From: Acidimicrobiaceae bacterium
Lineage (GTDB): Bacteria > Actinomycetota > Acidimicrobiia > Acidimicrobiales > RAAP-2
DNA: 57,213 nucleotides
NCBI GenBank assembly: GCA_003152015.1
Contig: PLZF01000011.1
Location: 1 to 57,213, forward strand
Direction of reading: 5' to 3'
Under the pieces are notes generated by a model. It did not search any database. It saw only the letters and a list, made by a program, of their open reading frames with translations, and was not told the origin of the DNA. The translations under genes were made by a program, and so were the position numbers. Every line of letters begins with the position of its first letter. Positions within the stretch are counted from its first letter, which is position 1. Positions 7,817-15,945 of the stretch are shown piece after piece.

Positions 7817-9382
7817 ATGACACCAGCGAAGAAGATCCAGCCTGTCCTATCAACGTCCCAACGACTGGCGACGACACTCAAGTCGGCGCGGGACATCATG
7901 CGGAAGGACAAGGGGTTGAATGGCGATCTCGATCGACTGCCGATGCTCACCTGGCTCATGTTCCTGAAGTTCCTTGACGATTCGGAGCGAATCGCCGAAG
8001 AGGAGGCCGAACTTGCTGGCAAGAAATTTAACCCCCTGATCGAATCTCCCTACCGTTGGAGGGATTGGGCAGGATCAGCGTCGAGCATTACTGGACCGGA
8101 ACTCCTGTCATTCATCAATCAAGATGAAGCCGTCTTGCCGGGTGGCGAGCGAGGTAGAGGGTTGCTGGCCTATCTGAGAGAACTCCAATCAGATTCGGGG
8201 GAGGGCAGACAAGAGGTCGTTGCAAATGTCTTCCGAGGTGTATCGAATCGCATGGAGTCCGGATATTTGCTGCGAGACGTCCTCGTAAAACTCGACGACG
8301 TGCATTTCGATTCGTCCGACGAGATCCACACCCTGAGTCACATCTACGAATCGATGCTGCGTGAGATGCGAGATGCCGCCGGCGATTCCGGTGAGTTCTA
8401 CACCCCACGACCAGTAGTCCAGTTCATGGTCAAGCTCGCTGATCCGAAGTTGGGGGAGACCATCCTCGATCCTGCCTGTGGGACGGGCGGATTCTTGGTG
8501 GAGACCTTCCAGCATCTTGAGCCACTGTGCACCACCGTGGAAGAGAGAGGAATTCTCCAAACATCGACCTTGTTTGGCCAAGAGGCAAAGCCGATGCCTT
8601 ACATGCTCGTCCAGATGAATCTGTTGCTTCACGGGCTGGAGTATCCAAGCCTCAAGTATGGGAATTCCCTGACGTCGAAGATTACGGAGATTGGCGACAG
8701 CGAACGTGTCGACCTAATCCTGACCAATCCACCTTTTGGCGGAGAAGAAGAGCATGCGGTGAAGAACAACTTCCCCGCCGACATGCAAACCTCTGAGACC
8801 GCACTTCTCTTCCTCCAGCTCATCATGAGAAAGGTACGCCGACCGGTAAGAGGTGCGGAGCCCGGAAGAGCTGCGGTGGTGGTCCCGAACGGACTTCTAT
8901 TCGCTGACGGAGTGGCCGCGCGCATCAAAGAGGAGTTGGTCACCAACTTCAACCTCCACACCATCGTGCGACTTCCCAATGGAGTCTTCTCGCCATACAC
9001 GCCCATTCCTACCAACATTCTGTTCTTTGATAGGTCGGGCCCGACGGAAGGCGTCTGGTACTACGAACTCCCCCTGCCAGAGGGCCGCAAGAACTTCACG
9101 AAGACGAAGCCCCTTGTGTTCGAGGACTTCAAGGACGTGATCGATTGGTTCGATCCGCGATCCGAACGGGAGAGCGGGCCCCAAGCATGGTACGTCCCCA
9201 TTGAAGAGATCCTTGAGTATCAGAATGGCAAGGTGATCCAGTGCAATCTGGACCAGCGGAATCCAAGCGCGGGAGCCGTACTAGCGACGAGACCTCCTGC
9301 TGAGCTGATCGTAGAAGCGCTAGAGAAAGAAGCGGAGATCCAAGCGATGCTTGAAAAGCTCCGGTCTGACCTGGACGCATGA
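7817..9382 (+). CDS. hsdM: Type I restriction-modification methyltransferase subunit
   Basis: HsdM methylates adenine (N6) in the target named by HsdS, protecting the host and forming the core of the restriction complex. The N-terminal helical domain (about 1-150) precedes a Rossmann-like methyltransferase. SAM-binding motif I is DPACGTGGFL and catalytic motif IV is NPPFGG, where the family has (N/D)PP(F/Y). The 521-residue length is normal for the family and no frameshift is seen. The start at 7817 follows an AGGAG site at about 7807. The stop overlaps the start of hsdS (ATGA at 9379-9382), giving coupled translation of the two subunits. Confidence 0.95.
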   Translation: MTPAKKIQPVLSTSQRLATTLKSARDIMRKDKGLNGDLDRLPMLTWLMFLKFLDDSERIAEEEAELAGKKFNPLIESPYRWRDWAGSASSITGPELLSFINQDEAVLPGGERGRGLLAYLRELQSDSGEGRQEVVANVFRGVSNRMESGYLLRDVLVKLDDVHFDSSDEIHTLSHIYESMLREMRDAAGDSGEFYTPRPVVQFMVKLADPKLGETILDPACGTGGFLVETFQHLEPLCTTVEERGILQTSTLFGQEAKPMPYMLVQMNLLLHGLEYPSLKYGNSLTSKITEIGDSERVDLILTNPPFGGEEEHAVKNNFPADMQTSETALLFLQLIMRKVRRPVRGAEPGRAAVVVPNGLLFADGVAARIKEELVTNFNLHTIVRLPNGVFSPYTPIPTNILFFDRSGPTEGVWYYELPLPEGRKNFTKTKPLVFEDFKDVIDWFDPRSERESGPQAWYVPIEEILEYQNGKVIQCNLDQRNPSAGAVLATRPPAELIVEALEKEAEIQAMLEKLRSDLDA

Positions 9383-10575
9383 GGCTCATCGACATGATTC
9401 CGACTCCGTTTGGCGAATTCCTCACTTCAAACAAGCGCCCCTACACGCTCGCTGACGATCAAGACGCGGATTTGCTCGGCATGCGTCTCTATGGGGGCGG
9501 TCCCTTCCATCGTGAGCACAAGCTGGCCAATCAGATTCGCAAGAAGACACATTTTGGGGTTAGGGCCGGAGATGTCATCTACAACAAGCTGTTCGCCTGG
9601 AAGGGAACGTTCGGGGTCGTTCCTGAGCGATTCGATGGAATGTACGTTTCTGACAAGTTCCCGACCTACGCACTTGGCCGGGATCGCGTCGATGAGAACT
9701 ACCTCCGCTGGTACTTCCGGTATCCGGGGCTTTGGGATCAGGCCCGGGACATGTCGACTGGATCCGCCGCACTCTCCAAGTTCACCCTGAATCCTCCAAA
9801 GTTCCTTGATCTCACGATTCCCTTGCCCGAGTCGATTGCTGAGCAAAGACGAATTGCGGATCACCTTGATCACGTCGAAGAGCTGACTCTAGCGATGCTA
9901 AAGGCCCGTGCTAGATCAACGGCAGCCACCACGTCGGTGCTTCAGGCCTTCGTGAACTCGACGGCCTCGCGAGTTGGCGATTTGGGCACGCTCAACGACC
10001 TTCTGATCGGCAAGCCGAGGAATGGTTGGTCGGTTCGATGCGACAACAGTGTTGGAGGGACACCGGTTCTCACGCTCAGCGCTGTAACCGGGTTCAACTA
10101 TGACCCCAAGGCGATCAAGCGAACATCGGAACCCACCAATCCCGATGCCCACTACTGGCTCGCCGAGGGCGATCTCCTCATCACGCGTAGTAACACGCCA
10201 GAACTGGTAGGGCATGCCTCGATCTACACCGGCATGCCGTCTCCGTGCATCTATCCCGATCTCGTCATGAAGATTCCGCTGGACCCGGCACGCGCTGACA
10301 CTCGCTTTGTATGGCATTGGCTTCAAGGTCCCATTGCGAGGGAGTTCATCACAACCCACGCGAAGGGGACGAGCCCGACGATGAAGAAGATCGGCCAAGG
10401 AACAGTGATGGCAATCCCGTTCCCTTCAGCTCTCTCACTGTCTGATCAGTGCAAGGTCCGAGTGCAGTTGGACTTGATCCTTGAGGATCGGCGGCGATTG
10501 AACGGGCTTTTGGCTGACTCTGGTCGGGTACTCGACGAGATCGTGCCTTCATCGATCCGAGAGGTGTTTGCGTGA
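9379..10575 (+). CDS. hsdS: Type I restriction-modification specificity subunit
   Basis: HsdS recognises the bipartite DNA target and sets the sequence specificity of both methylation and cleavage. The 398-residue protein shows the two-fold layout of the family. The first target-recognition domain ends near IPLPESIAEQRRIADHLDHVEEL, a classic conserved spacer helix. A second domain (about residues 200-340) contains YWLAEGDLLITRSNTPELVG, and a shorter second spacer helix lies at the C-terminus. The first recognition domain looks shorter than the second. The target sequence cannot be predicted from the protein alone. It overlaps hsdM by four bases; the RloC-like gene follows after 69 bases. Confidence 0.93.
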   Translation: MRLIDMIPTPFGEFLTSNKRPYTLADDQDADLLGMRLYGGGPFHREHKLANQIRKKTHFGVRAGDVIYNKLFAWKGTFGVVPERFDGMYVSDKFPTYALGRDRVDENYLRWYFRYPGLWDQARDMSTGSAALSKFTLNPPKFLDLTIPLPESIAEQRRIADHLDHVEELTLAMLKARARSTAATTSVLQAFVNSTASRVGDLGTLNDLLIGKPRNGWSVRCDNSVGGTPVLTLSAVTGFNYDPKAIKRTSEPTNPDAHYWLAEGDLLITRSNTPELVGHASIYTGMPSPCIYPDLVMKIPLDPARADTRFVWHWLQGPIAREFITTHAKGTSPTMKKIGQGTVMAIPFPSALSLSDQCKVRVQLDLILEDRRRLNGLLADSGRVLDEIVPSSIREVFA

Positions 10576-10644
10576 CGGTTCGTGTGCCTGGCGCAAAGAT
10601 TCGTCGCTTGGCATGCCAGCAGGCAGATGGGCACTCATCAGTTC

Positions 10645-12990
10645 ATGATTAGGCGAATCGATTGGATCCATGCTTCGGGACTCTTTGATGACTTTAAGCC
10701 TGACAGCTCGCTCCCAGAGTTCGGGAGGATCAATGTCATATTCGGGTCCAACGGGAGCGGCAAGACGTCGATGGCGCGAGCATTCGATCGCGCTACACAG
10801 GATGTGGCAAGACAGTCGAACGTCTCACTGAGTCTGGATGACGGGCAGGGGCGCCGGTCAACGAACGGGCACGCGGATGGAATTTTCAACCGGATCCATG
10901 TATTCAGCGACGAGTTCGTTGAGCGCAGCCAGAACTTCTCTGGAGCCGAGCCGGAAATGGACGCGATCCTCACCATTGGAGAGCGTTCCGTAGATGCCGA
11001 CAAGAGACTTGCAGGGCTCCAGGGGAGCCTGAAGGGCCTGATCGCTGATCGAGATAGGTGCGAGGAGGCACTCAAAGACGCAGAGAAGAACTACCAGGCG
11101 TCGTTGGCCACAATCTCAAGAGCAGTCGTTGACGACCTGACCAAACTGGGAGGCAGATTTCAGTCTCGGAGTCACTACTCCACTGCCATCGTCGAGCGAC
11201 GACTCAATGAGACCAAAACTGAGCGGAAGACTTTGTCGCCGGAGAAACTGTCTGACGAAAGACAACTGATCGCTGCGGGTCGCCAGGGAGAACTTACGGC
11301 TCTGGAGTCTGAGTCCAAAGTACGTGAAGGATTGGCTTCGGAGGCTGCGGAGCTCTTGGGTGCCAGTCCCTCAACGATCATCCTGGACACCCTTGGCCGC
11401 CATCCTGGGGCTACTTCGTGGGTCCAGCAGGGTCGTCATCTTCATGATGGCGTCGAGGAGTGCATCTTTTGTGGCTCTGCGCTCACGGCAAGCCGCAAGA
11501 CAGAAATTGATCAGCACTTCTCCGGTGAAGTTGCAAAGGTCGAATCCAAGATCGGAAGCCTGATTGAGGATCTGAAGCGACTGAGAGCGAAGTTTGACCG
11601 CTCGCTGACGGAAGTTCCGTCGAAGTCCGATGTGTATCCGGATCTGCGTCATGTCTTCGAGGTGGCGGATGGTCTCTACCGAGATCAGATGAGCGAGCTG
11701 CGCTCGTGGGCCGAGGAGATCGAGGAGCGGCTTGCCGGCAAGCAAGGGAACGTGCTCCAGGTGCCAACAGACACGACAGTGAGCGAGCCCAAAGTTGCTG
11801 ATGCCACCCATCTCAACGAAGCCATCGTTAAGCACAATGAGCGGTCACGAGCACACGACGCCATGGTTCAAGCGGCTGCCAGCCGCATAGAGATGCATCA
11901 CCTGGACGCCGGGGGTGCAAGCGCAGATCAGTTCTTGAAGGATCAAGCCGACGCTAAGACAAAATTGGAAAGCGCCGTGCTGGCACTGGCTGATGCTCGC
12001 AAGCAGATCGCATCATTGGAAACGGTCGAGGGTGATCCGAATCCGTCTGCGACGGTGCTAAATCAAGAGGTGGCGCGCCTCCTGGGCCATAGTGACCTGA
12101 AGTTTGAGGCGGCAGGTCCGCGTTACCGGGCCTTGCGTAACGGTGAGCCAGCGGTTGATCTGAGTGAAGGCGAACGTACTGCGATTTCATTGGTCCACTT
12201 CATGGAGGTAGTGGCCAGGCGCGATCCAAGTGGGGGGAAGTCGATTGTGATAATCGACGATCCCGTGTCGAGCCTCGATCAGAACATCTTCATGGGCGTC
12301 TCGACTTACATATGGTCCGAGTGCCTTGTGAAGGAACATGTCGAACAGCTATTCCTGTTGACTCACAATTTCGAACTGTTTCGCCAGTGGGACCTCCAGC
12401 TCGAGATGCTCCCCGAGCACCTCAGGCGAAGTCTCCCGTCGGAAACGTACGAAATGAGATGTCGGCACGAGACAATCAGCGGAACGACTAGGCGACGACC
12501 GATCCTGACAGCGTGGCCACCCACTGCAAGCGCCAGGAAGAAAGTGCGATCTACGTACCATCACTCCTTTATGGCGATAGTGGAGGCAAAAGCAAGGCTG
12601 GATCGAGATGGATCTCTAGACGATCGACTTGATGCCCAACTCCTGTTCCCAAATGTTATGCGGCGAATGCTTGAGACGTTTCTCGGATTCAAGCGGCCCG
12701 AATGGGCTGGGGATCTCCACCGCGCGATGCGGAGCAGTACCAAGTTGCTTCAGGATGCGGGGTATGAAGGTGATGCGGATGCACTCCGCTCGAAGCTCAC
12801 GCGGTACACGAACGCCTTCTCTCACGACGAGTCGCCGGATACGACCTCAGTCATCAATCCCGAAGAGGTTGGACCGGCGATAGCTGCCATTTTCGAGTTC
12901 ATGAGGTATCTGGACCAGGATCACTTTGATGGCCTTTGCAAGGTGGTGGGTGCTGATCCTGAGCAACTGGTCCTCGTAGTTGAAAGCTAA
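10645..12990 (+). CDS. Zinc-hook AAA ATPase of the RloC/PrrC (AAA_13) type, putative anticodon nuclease
   Basis: RloC and PrrC are latent tRNA anticodon nucleases held in check by, or genetically linked to, type I restriction systems. This 781-residue protein has an ABC-type ATPase split by a coiled coil: Walker A GSNGSGKT (34-41), signature LSEGERT, and Walker B IVIIDDPVSSLD. Between them a coiled coil is broken by CIFCG (C273, C276), a CxxC zinc hook as in RloC and Rad50. The C-terminal region has R673-x3-E677 in MRRMLETF and H727 in AFSHDE. This is the order of the Arg-Glu-His triad described for the PrrC/RloC nuclease site, although the Glu-His spacing (about 50) is longer than in T4-linked PrrC. 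I chose ATG 10645; an in-frame start at 10582 lies almost at the hsdS stop. Nuclease activity is inferred. Confidence 0.75.
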   Translation: MIRRIDWIHASGLFDDFKPDSSLPEFGRINVIFGSNGSGKTSMARAFDRATQDVARQSNVSLSLDDGQGRRSTNGHADGIFNRIHVFSDEFVERSQNFSGAEPEMDAILTIGERSVDADKRLAGLQGSLKGLIADRDRCEEALKDAEKNYQASLATISRAVVDDLTKLGGRFQSRSHYSTAIVERRLNETKTERKTLSPEKLSDERQLIAAGRQGELTALESESKVREGLASEAAELLGASPSTIILDTLGRHPGATSWVQQGRHLHDGVEECIFCGSALTASRKTEIDQHFSGEVAKVESKIGSLIEDLKRLRAKFDRSLTEVPSKSDVYPDLRHVFEVADGLYRDQMSELRSWAEEIEERLAGKQGNVLQVPTDTTVSEPKVADATHLNEAIVKHNERSRAHDAMVQAAASRIEMHHLDAGGASADQFLKDQADAKTKLESAVLALADARKQIASLETVEGDPNPSATVLNQEVARLLGHSDLKFEAAGPRYRALRNGEPAVDLSEGERTAISLVHFMEVVARRDPSGGKSIVIIDDPVSSLDQNIFMGVSTYIWSECLVKEHVEQLFLLTHNFELFRQWDLQLEMLPEHLRRSLPSETYEMRCRHETISGTTRRRPILTAWPPTASARKKVRSTYHHSFMAIVEAKARLDRDGSLDDRLDAQLLFPNVMRRMLETFLGFKRPEWAGDLHRAMRSSTKLLQDAGYEGDADALRSKLTRYTNAFSHDESPDTTSVINPEEVGPAIAAIFEFMRYLDQDHFDGLCKVVGADPEQLVLVVES

Positions 12991-12998
12991 TTCGGCTA

Positions 12999-13090
12999 GG
13001 GGCCCGCCGCGATTTTGATTGCACGCTCGCGCCTGCCGTGACCAGCGCGAACACTTTCGGAATCGCTCAAACTGTTCGACGGCGGGCCCC
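12999..13090. repeat. Perfect 11-bp inverted repeat flanking 70 bp after the RloC-like gene
   Basis: GGGGCCCGCCG at 12999-13009 is exactly complementary to CGGCGGGCCCC at 13080-13090. The repeat starts nine bases after the stop of the RloC-like gene. It may be a long-looped transcription terminator, a structured RNA, or the ends of a small decayed insertion. The rest of 12991-13521 holds no convincing gene: its open frames are shadows without family features, apart from the operator at 13435-13462. Confidence 0.45.
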
Positions 13091-13434
13091 AACTACTGGT
13101 CGAAGCAGCGATGGCGCGACTTGAGGTGATGCCGATGTTCCGGCGGATCAGTCCGCCGTCCTCGTGGTCAGCCCAGGCATGCCCGGATCCATGCAACGGG
13201 AGTCGAGCCACTACTGCGCAAGCGACCGTCCAAGAGTGTCCCAAGAAGGTCCTGAAAGTCTGGACTTGATAGCTGCGCAATTAGTTCGGCCAGGTCGGGT
13301 GAACCTGACGAGGAGTTCGAATAGTGCCCCGTTTGGGCTACCAGGAATGACCGACCTTCAGGTGCTTGAGGCGGAGCGAGCGTCTACGCCGATGTTCTCG
13401 ATTCCGTGTAGTCAATCATCGTGTTGGTATCTCT

Positions 13435-13462
13435 ACTATAGTACGTGTACATGGACTATAGT
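13435..13462. promoter_or_regulatory. Paired ACTATAGT operator/promoter upstream of the HEPN/MNT pair
   Basis: The self-complementary octamer ACTATAGT occurs twice (13435-13442 and 13455-13462), exactly 20 bases apart, about two helical turns. A GTAC-rich spacer separates the copies. Each copy contains TATAGT, a good -10 hexamer. The site lies 60 bases before the GTG start of the MNT gene, whose N-terminus is a winged helix, so it is a natural autoregulatory operator. Confidence 0.55.
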
Positions 13463-13521
13463 TCTGAATACTCGCGGGCTCCCGCCAGCGAGCACGAGAA
13501 GAGGACAGGTATGGAGGTGCG

Positions 13522-14142
13522 GTGGAACTGAACCATCCTCTGGCCACGATCACACCAACGCTCGACGGGGACGTCCTCGCTGTCATTGCCCAGCACGAGG
13601 CCACCTTCACGACGGGGCAGATGCACCGGGTGCTGGACGGATACTCGGAAGCAGGTATCCGGAAGGTGCTCATTCGCTTGAGCCGGCAGGGTGTGGTGCT
13701 TTCCGAACGCGTCGGCAACGCGTATGGCTACCGGCTGAATCGAGACCACCTTGCCGCTGGTCCCATCATCGAGCTCGCCAATCTGCAGCGAACGTTGCTG
13801 CGCAGGATCGGGGAGCGCCTCGAGAGCTGGGCACATTCACCGCTGTACGCCGCCGTGTTCGGCTCTGCCGCGCGTGGAACGATGACAGCGGAGAGCGACC
13901 TCGACCTACTTCTCGTTCGTCCAGACGACGCACTTCGTGGTACGTGGGACGAAGAGGTTGGTGCCTTGGTCTCCGACGTCTCGAGATGGACGGGCAACGA
14001 TACGCGACCTCTTGAATACTCTGAGCATGAAGTTGCCGCCTCCCCCGCTGGGCCCGTCCTTCGAGACGTACTTGCCGAAGGTCTCACCGTCGCCGGCAGC
14101 CGCGCGTGGCTGATCTCGAAACTGACGCAGAGAACGGACTGA
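13522..14142 (+). CDS. MNT-type nucleotidyltransferase with N-terminal winged helix (HEPN/MNT antitoxin)
   Basis: This 206-residue protein joins a winged-helix DNA-binding region (about residues 10-75, ATFTTGQMHRVLDGY...IRKVLIRLSRQG) to a minimal nucleotidyltransferase domain. The nucleotidyltransferase signature is FGSAARGTMTAESDLDLLLV, giving the GS...DxD metal and nucleotide site. In HEPN/MNT toxin-antitoxin systems the MNT protein neutralises the HEPN partner, in studied cases by AMP-ylation. The fused DNA-binding region suggests it also represses the operon. The GTG at 13522 is preceded by GGAGG. A six-codon frame starting at ATG 13511 overlaps it and could be a leader peptide. The HEPN gene starts one base after this stop. 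Confidence 0.8.
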   Translation: MELNHPLATITPTLDGDVLAVIAQHEATFTTGQMHRVLDGYSEAGIRKVLIRLSRQGVVLSERVGNAYGYRLNRDHLAAGPIIELANLQRTLLRRIGERLESWAHSPLYAAVFGSAARGTMTAESDLDLLLVRPDDALRGTWDEEVGALVSDVSRWTGNDTRPLEYSEHEVAASPAGPVLRDVLAEGLTVAGSRAWLISKLTQRTD

Positions 14143-14143
14143 A

Positions 14144-14542
14144 GTGGTTCGCACTCGCCATTGTCCGCTAGCAGTGCGTCTCGGCCGTCTGCAGAAGGCC
14201 GTCCAATTTTTCGACGCCGCTGTGGTCGTTCAAAGTCTTGCTGATGAAGATGGCGAAATCGCCGATGCATACGTGACCCTCTGCGTGCACGCCGGTATTG
14301 CCGCGTCGGATGTCATCTGCTGTGCTCGTCTCGGTGAACATGCACAGGGTGAGAACCACGGCGAAGCCGTAGAACTACTTGGAAAGGCGGACAAGGATTC
14401 GGCCAAGCATCTGCGCACCCTGCTCGGCATGAAGACCAAGGCCGGCTATGGCTACGCCACCGCGACTGCCGACGACTGTAAGCGAGCCGGCCGAGCTGCT
14501 GAGGTGCTGCTTGAAACCGCTCGCCGGGTGAACGTCACATAG
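14144..14542 (+). CDS. HEPN-domain protein, partner of the MNT gene
   Basis: This 132-residue all-helical protein is encoded directly after the MNT gene, starting at GTG 14144. Its helices and closing segment (HLRTLLGMKTKAGYGY...CKRAGRAAEVLLETA) resemble HEPN proteins of the small MNT-linked family. HEPN toxins usually cut RNA through an Rx4-6H motif. I do not see a clear copy here: the expected site reads KTKAGYGY. It may therefore belong to a non-nucleolytic branch, use another residue set, or be modified on its tyrosines by the MNT partner. The tight spacing and position beside the element boundary fit a maintenance or defence module. Confidence 0.65.
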   Translation: MVRTRHCPLAVRLGRLQKAVQFFDAAVVVQSLADEDGEIADAYVTLCVHAGIAASDVICCARLGEHAQGENHGEAVELLGKADKDSAKHLRTLLGMKTKAGYGYATATADDCKRAGRAAEVLLETARRVNVT

Positions 14543-14867
14543 TCCCGGAGTCACTGCCCTCGCGACCGGGCGATCCGCAATCGGAATTCGTCGAAGCCAT
14601 CCAACATTCCGCCAACCGACCGTGGGGTGCAGGGAGCCGCAGGCTGTGTGAACCACGCGAGGAGAGCGGATTGTGTGGTGGATCGGATACCGTCTTGTGC
14701 CGTCTCCGCGAGTGTCGTCGGAACCATTATCCGGGCCAACAATTGCGTCCCAGGCTGTCCCGGCCCGTGTCACACAGTTTCATGGCCTCGGCCCGACACC
14801 CCATTTGACCAGGGAAAAAAGGACGACACGGGACTCCACAGGACGGGCCGGGACTCCCCGGGGCTCT

Positions 14868-14912
14868 CTGATAATGCTGAGGTCGGAAGTTCGATTCTTC
14901 CTAGCCCCACCA
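14868..14912 (+). other. att site: 3' half of a tRNA-Ile(GAT) gene
   Basis: The 45 bases read as a tRNA from the anticodon loop to the 3' end. Loop CTGATAA carries the GAT anticodon, then the 3' anticodon stem TGCTG, variable loop AGGTC, T-stem GGAAG, T-loop TTCGATT, T-stem CTTCC, acceptor TAGCCCC, discriminator A and encoded CCA. There is no D-arm or matching 5' acceptor before it. This is the standard duplicated segment left when an element integrates into the 3' end of a tRNA gene. Two GGGACTCC copies at about 14831 and 14851 could be accessory recombinase sites. Confidence 0.85.
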
Positions 14913-15089
14913 AGAAAGACCTGGTCAGAGTCGTTGTTGACCAAGGCACTTCGGATACGAGCAGGGTGTGGGTGTCACGGGTACCCGGTGCAGCCCACGT
15001 CGCCGAGAAACTCGTCGCGGCGTTCGCGGATCGTTGCCTGCCCCCTACCACGTCGGGGGCAGGCTCGGCCACCATCCCGCACGTACGGG

Positions 15090-15475
15090 CTACTCCGTCT
15101 TCGTGACAGGGAAACCGAGATCGATACAGGTCTGTTCAATATCGCCGAGTGGCTTCACGAATGGCGAACTGTTCCTCGTATCAAATGCAGATTTCAGCGC
15201 CTGTGCCTGCTTCCCGAGTGCGCTGTTCTTGGTAATAGGCCCGTTCTTTGCCAGCCCATGCACAAGGGATCGCTCAAGGCCAAGTGCCCAGCTGGTCGGC
15301 GGTTGAGTGAGTTGAGATGCAGAGCTGTCGCGCACGAAGGTGGCGACAACAGCACAAGTCGCCTCGTTGCCTTCAACGGTTTTGGCGGGGCTGGGGCGAG
15401 TGATTGACCCGTCGCACCGCATCCAGCCCCCAACACGCCTACGACACCCAGAGCCACCAACGAGGACTTCCGCAC
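15090..15475 (-). pseudogene. Frameshifted small lipoprotein gene beside the att site
   Basis: The minus strand begins at ATG 15475 with a typical lipoprotein signal (MRKSSLVALGVVGVLGAGC, lipobox LGAGC). After about 35 codons this frame degenerates. A neighbouring frame then continues with a plausible secreted domain (ATCAVVATFVRDSSASQL ... DIEQTCIDLGFPV) ending at 15090. The simplest reading is one gene of about 125 residues broken by a single frameshift near 15,370. It could also be a sequencing error. It is the first chromosomal gene after the element boundary. No function is recognised. Confidence 0.5.
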
Positions 15476-15640
15476 TCCGCGAGATCACCCCGCACCGGAG
15501 CGCACGATCCGCACCCTCGGTGAGCAAGCTGTCGAGTGGAGCCCGCCCCACATCGACGGGTCGGTGGCCATCCTGCCGGTATGACCGAAGCGGCTGATCG
15601 GTTGGACGCCTGATTCTGCCTACTTCGCTTTCCTCATCCG

Positions 15641-15772
15641 TCAAACGACCAGTCTTGAATGAGAGTTGCAGACCCCCTCACGACGCAGTTTGACCCTGCC
15701 GACAACAATGACGATCACCAGGAAGAGGCCTGCCACGACGAAAAGGATGAAAGCCCCGATGATCCAGGCCAC
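15641..15772 (-). CDS. 43-residue single-span membrane protein
   Basis: A short frame starts at GTG 15772 after an AGAGGTGGG ribosome-like site and encodes VAWIIGAFILFVVAGLFLVI followed by VIVVGRVKLRREG. That is one hydrophobic helix with a basic cytoplasmic end. It resembles the many tiny actinobacterial membrane proteins of unknown role. An upstream stop in the same frame rules out a longer protein. No other gene is supported between 15,480 and 15,945. Confidence 0.4.
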   Translation of the reverse strand: MAWIIGAFILFVVAGLFLVIVIVVGRVKLRREGVCNSHSRLVV

Positions 15773-15945
15773 TGGCCCACCTCTGGAGATGTTGCGCTGA
15801 TACGAAGATTAGTTGACGTGGTGAAGATGGAGGCCAAGCCGCTGCCCGATGAGAGAAGGGCGCACCTGACCCCTGACGCCGGGTCAGGGAGCACCGAAAG
15901 CCCTATTCGGGGACCGGCGTTCCCGCCATCGGCTCAGTCCGGGCC

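Larger units (their letters stand above)
1..14912. mobile_element. Right-hand part of a tRNA-Ile-integrated conjugative or mobilizable element
   Basis: This stretch has the hallmarks of an integrative element. It carries a MobF relaxase-helicase, then accessory defence genes (type I restriction-modification, an anticodon-nuclease-like AAA protein, a HEPN/MNT pair), and ends in a duplicated 3' half of a tRNA-Ile gene. By the usual rule for tyrosine recombinases, the intact tRNA gene and the integrase lie at the opposite end, here left of the window. No integrase, coupling protein or mating-channel gene is visible inside the window. The restriction operon looks visibly less GC-rich than the relaxase and the chromosomal genes after 16,000, which fits cargo of separate origin. 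The right boundary is well supported; the left boundary and self-transmissibility are inference. Confidence 0.7.

Noticed and set aside
13164..14015. A 283-codon plus-strand open frame overlapping the MNT gene
   Set aside because: Its composition changes along its length and it overlaps the well-supported nucleotidyltransferase in another frame, so it is a high-GC shadow.
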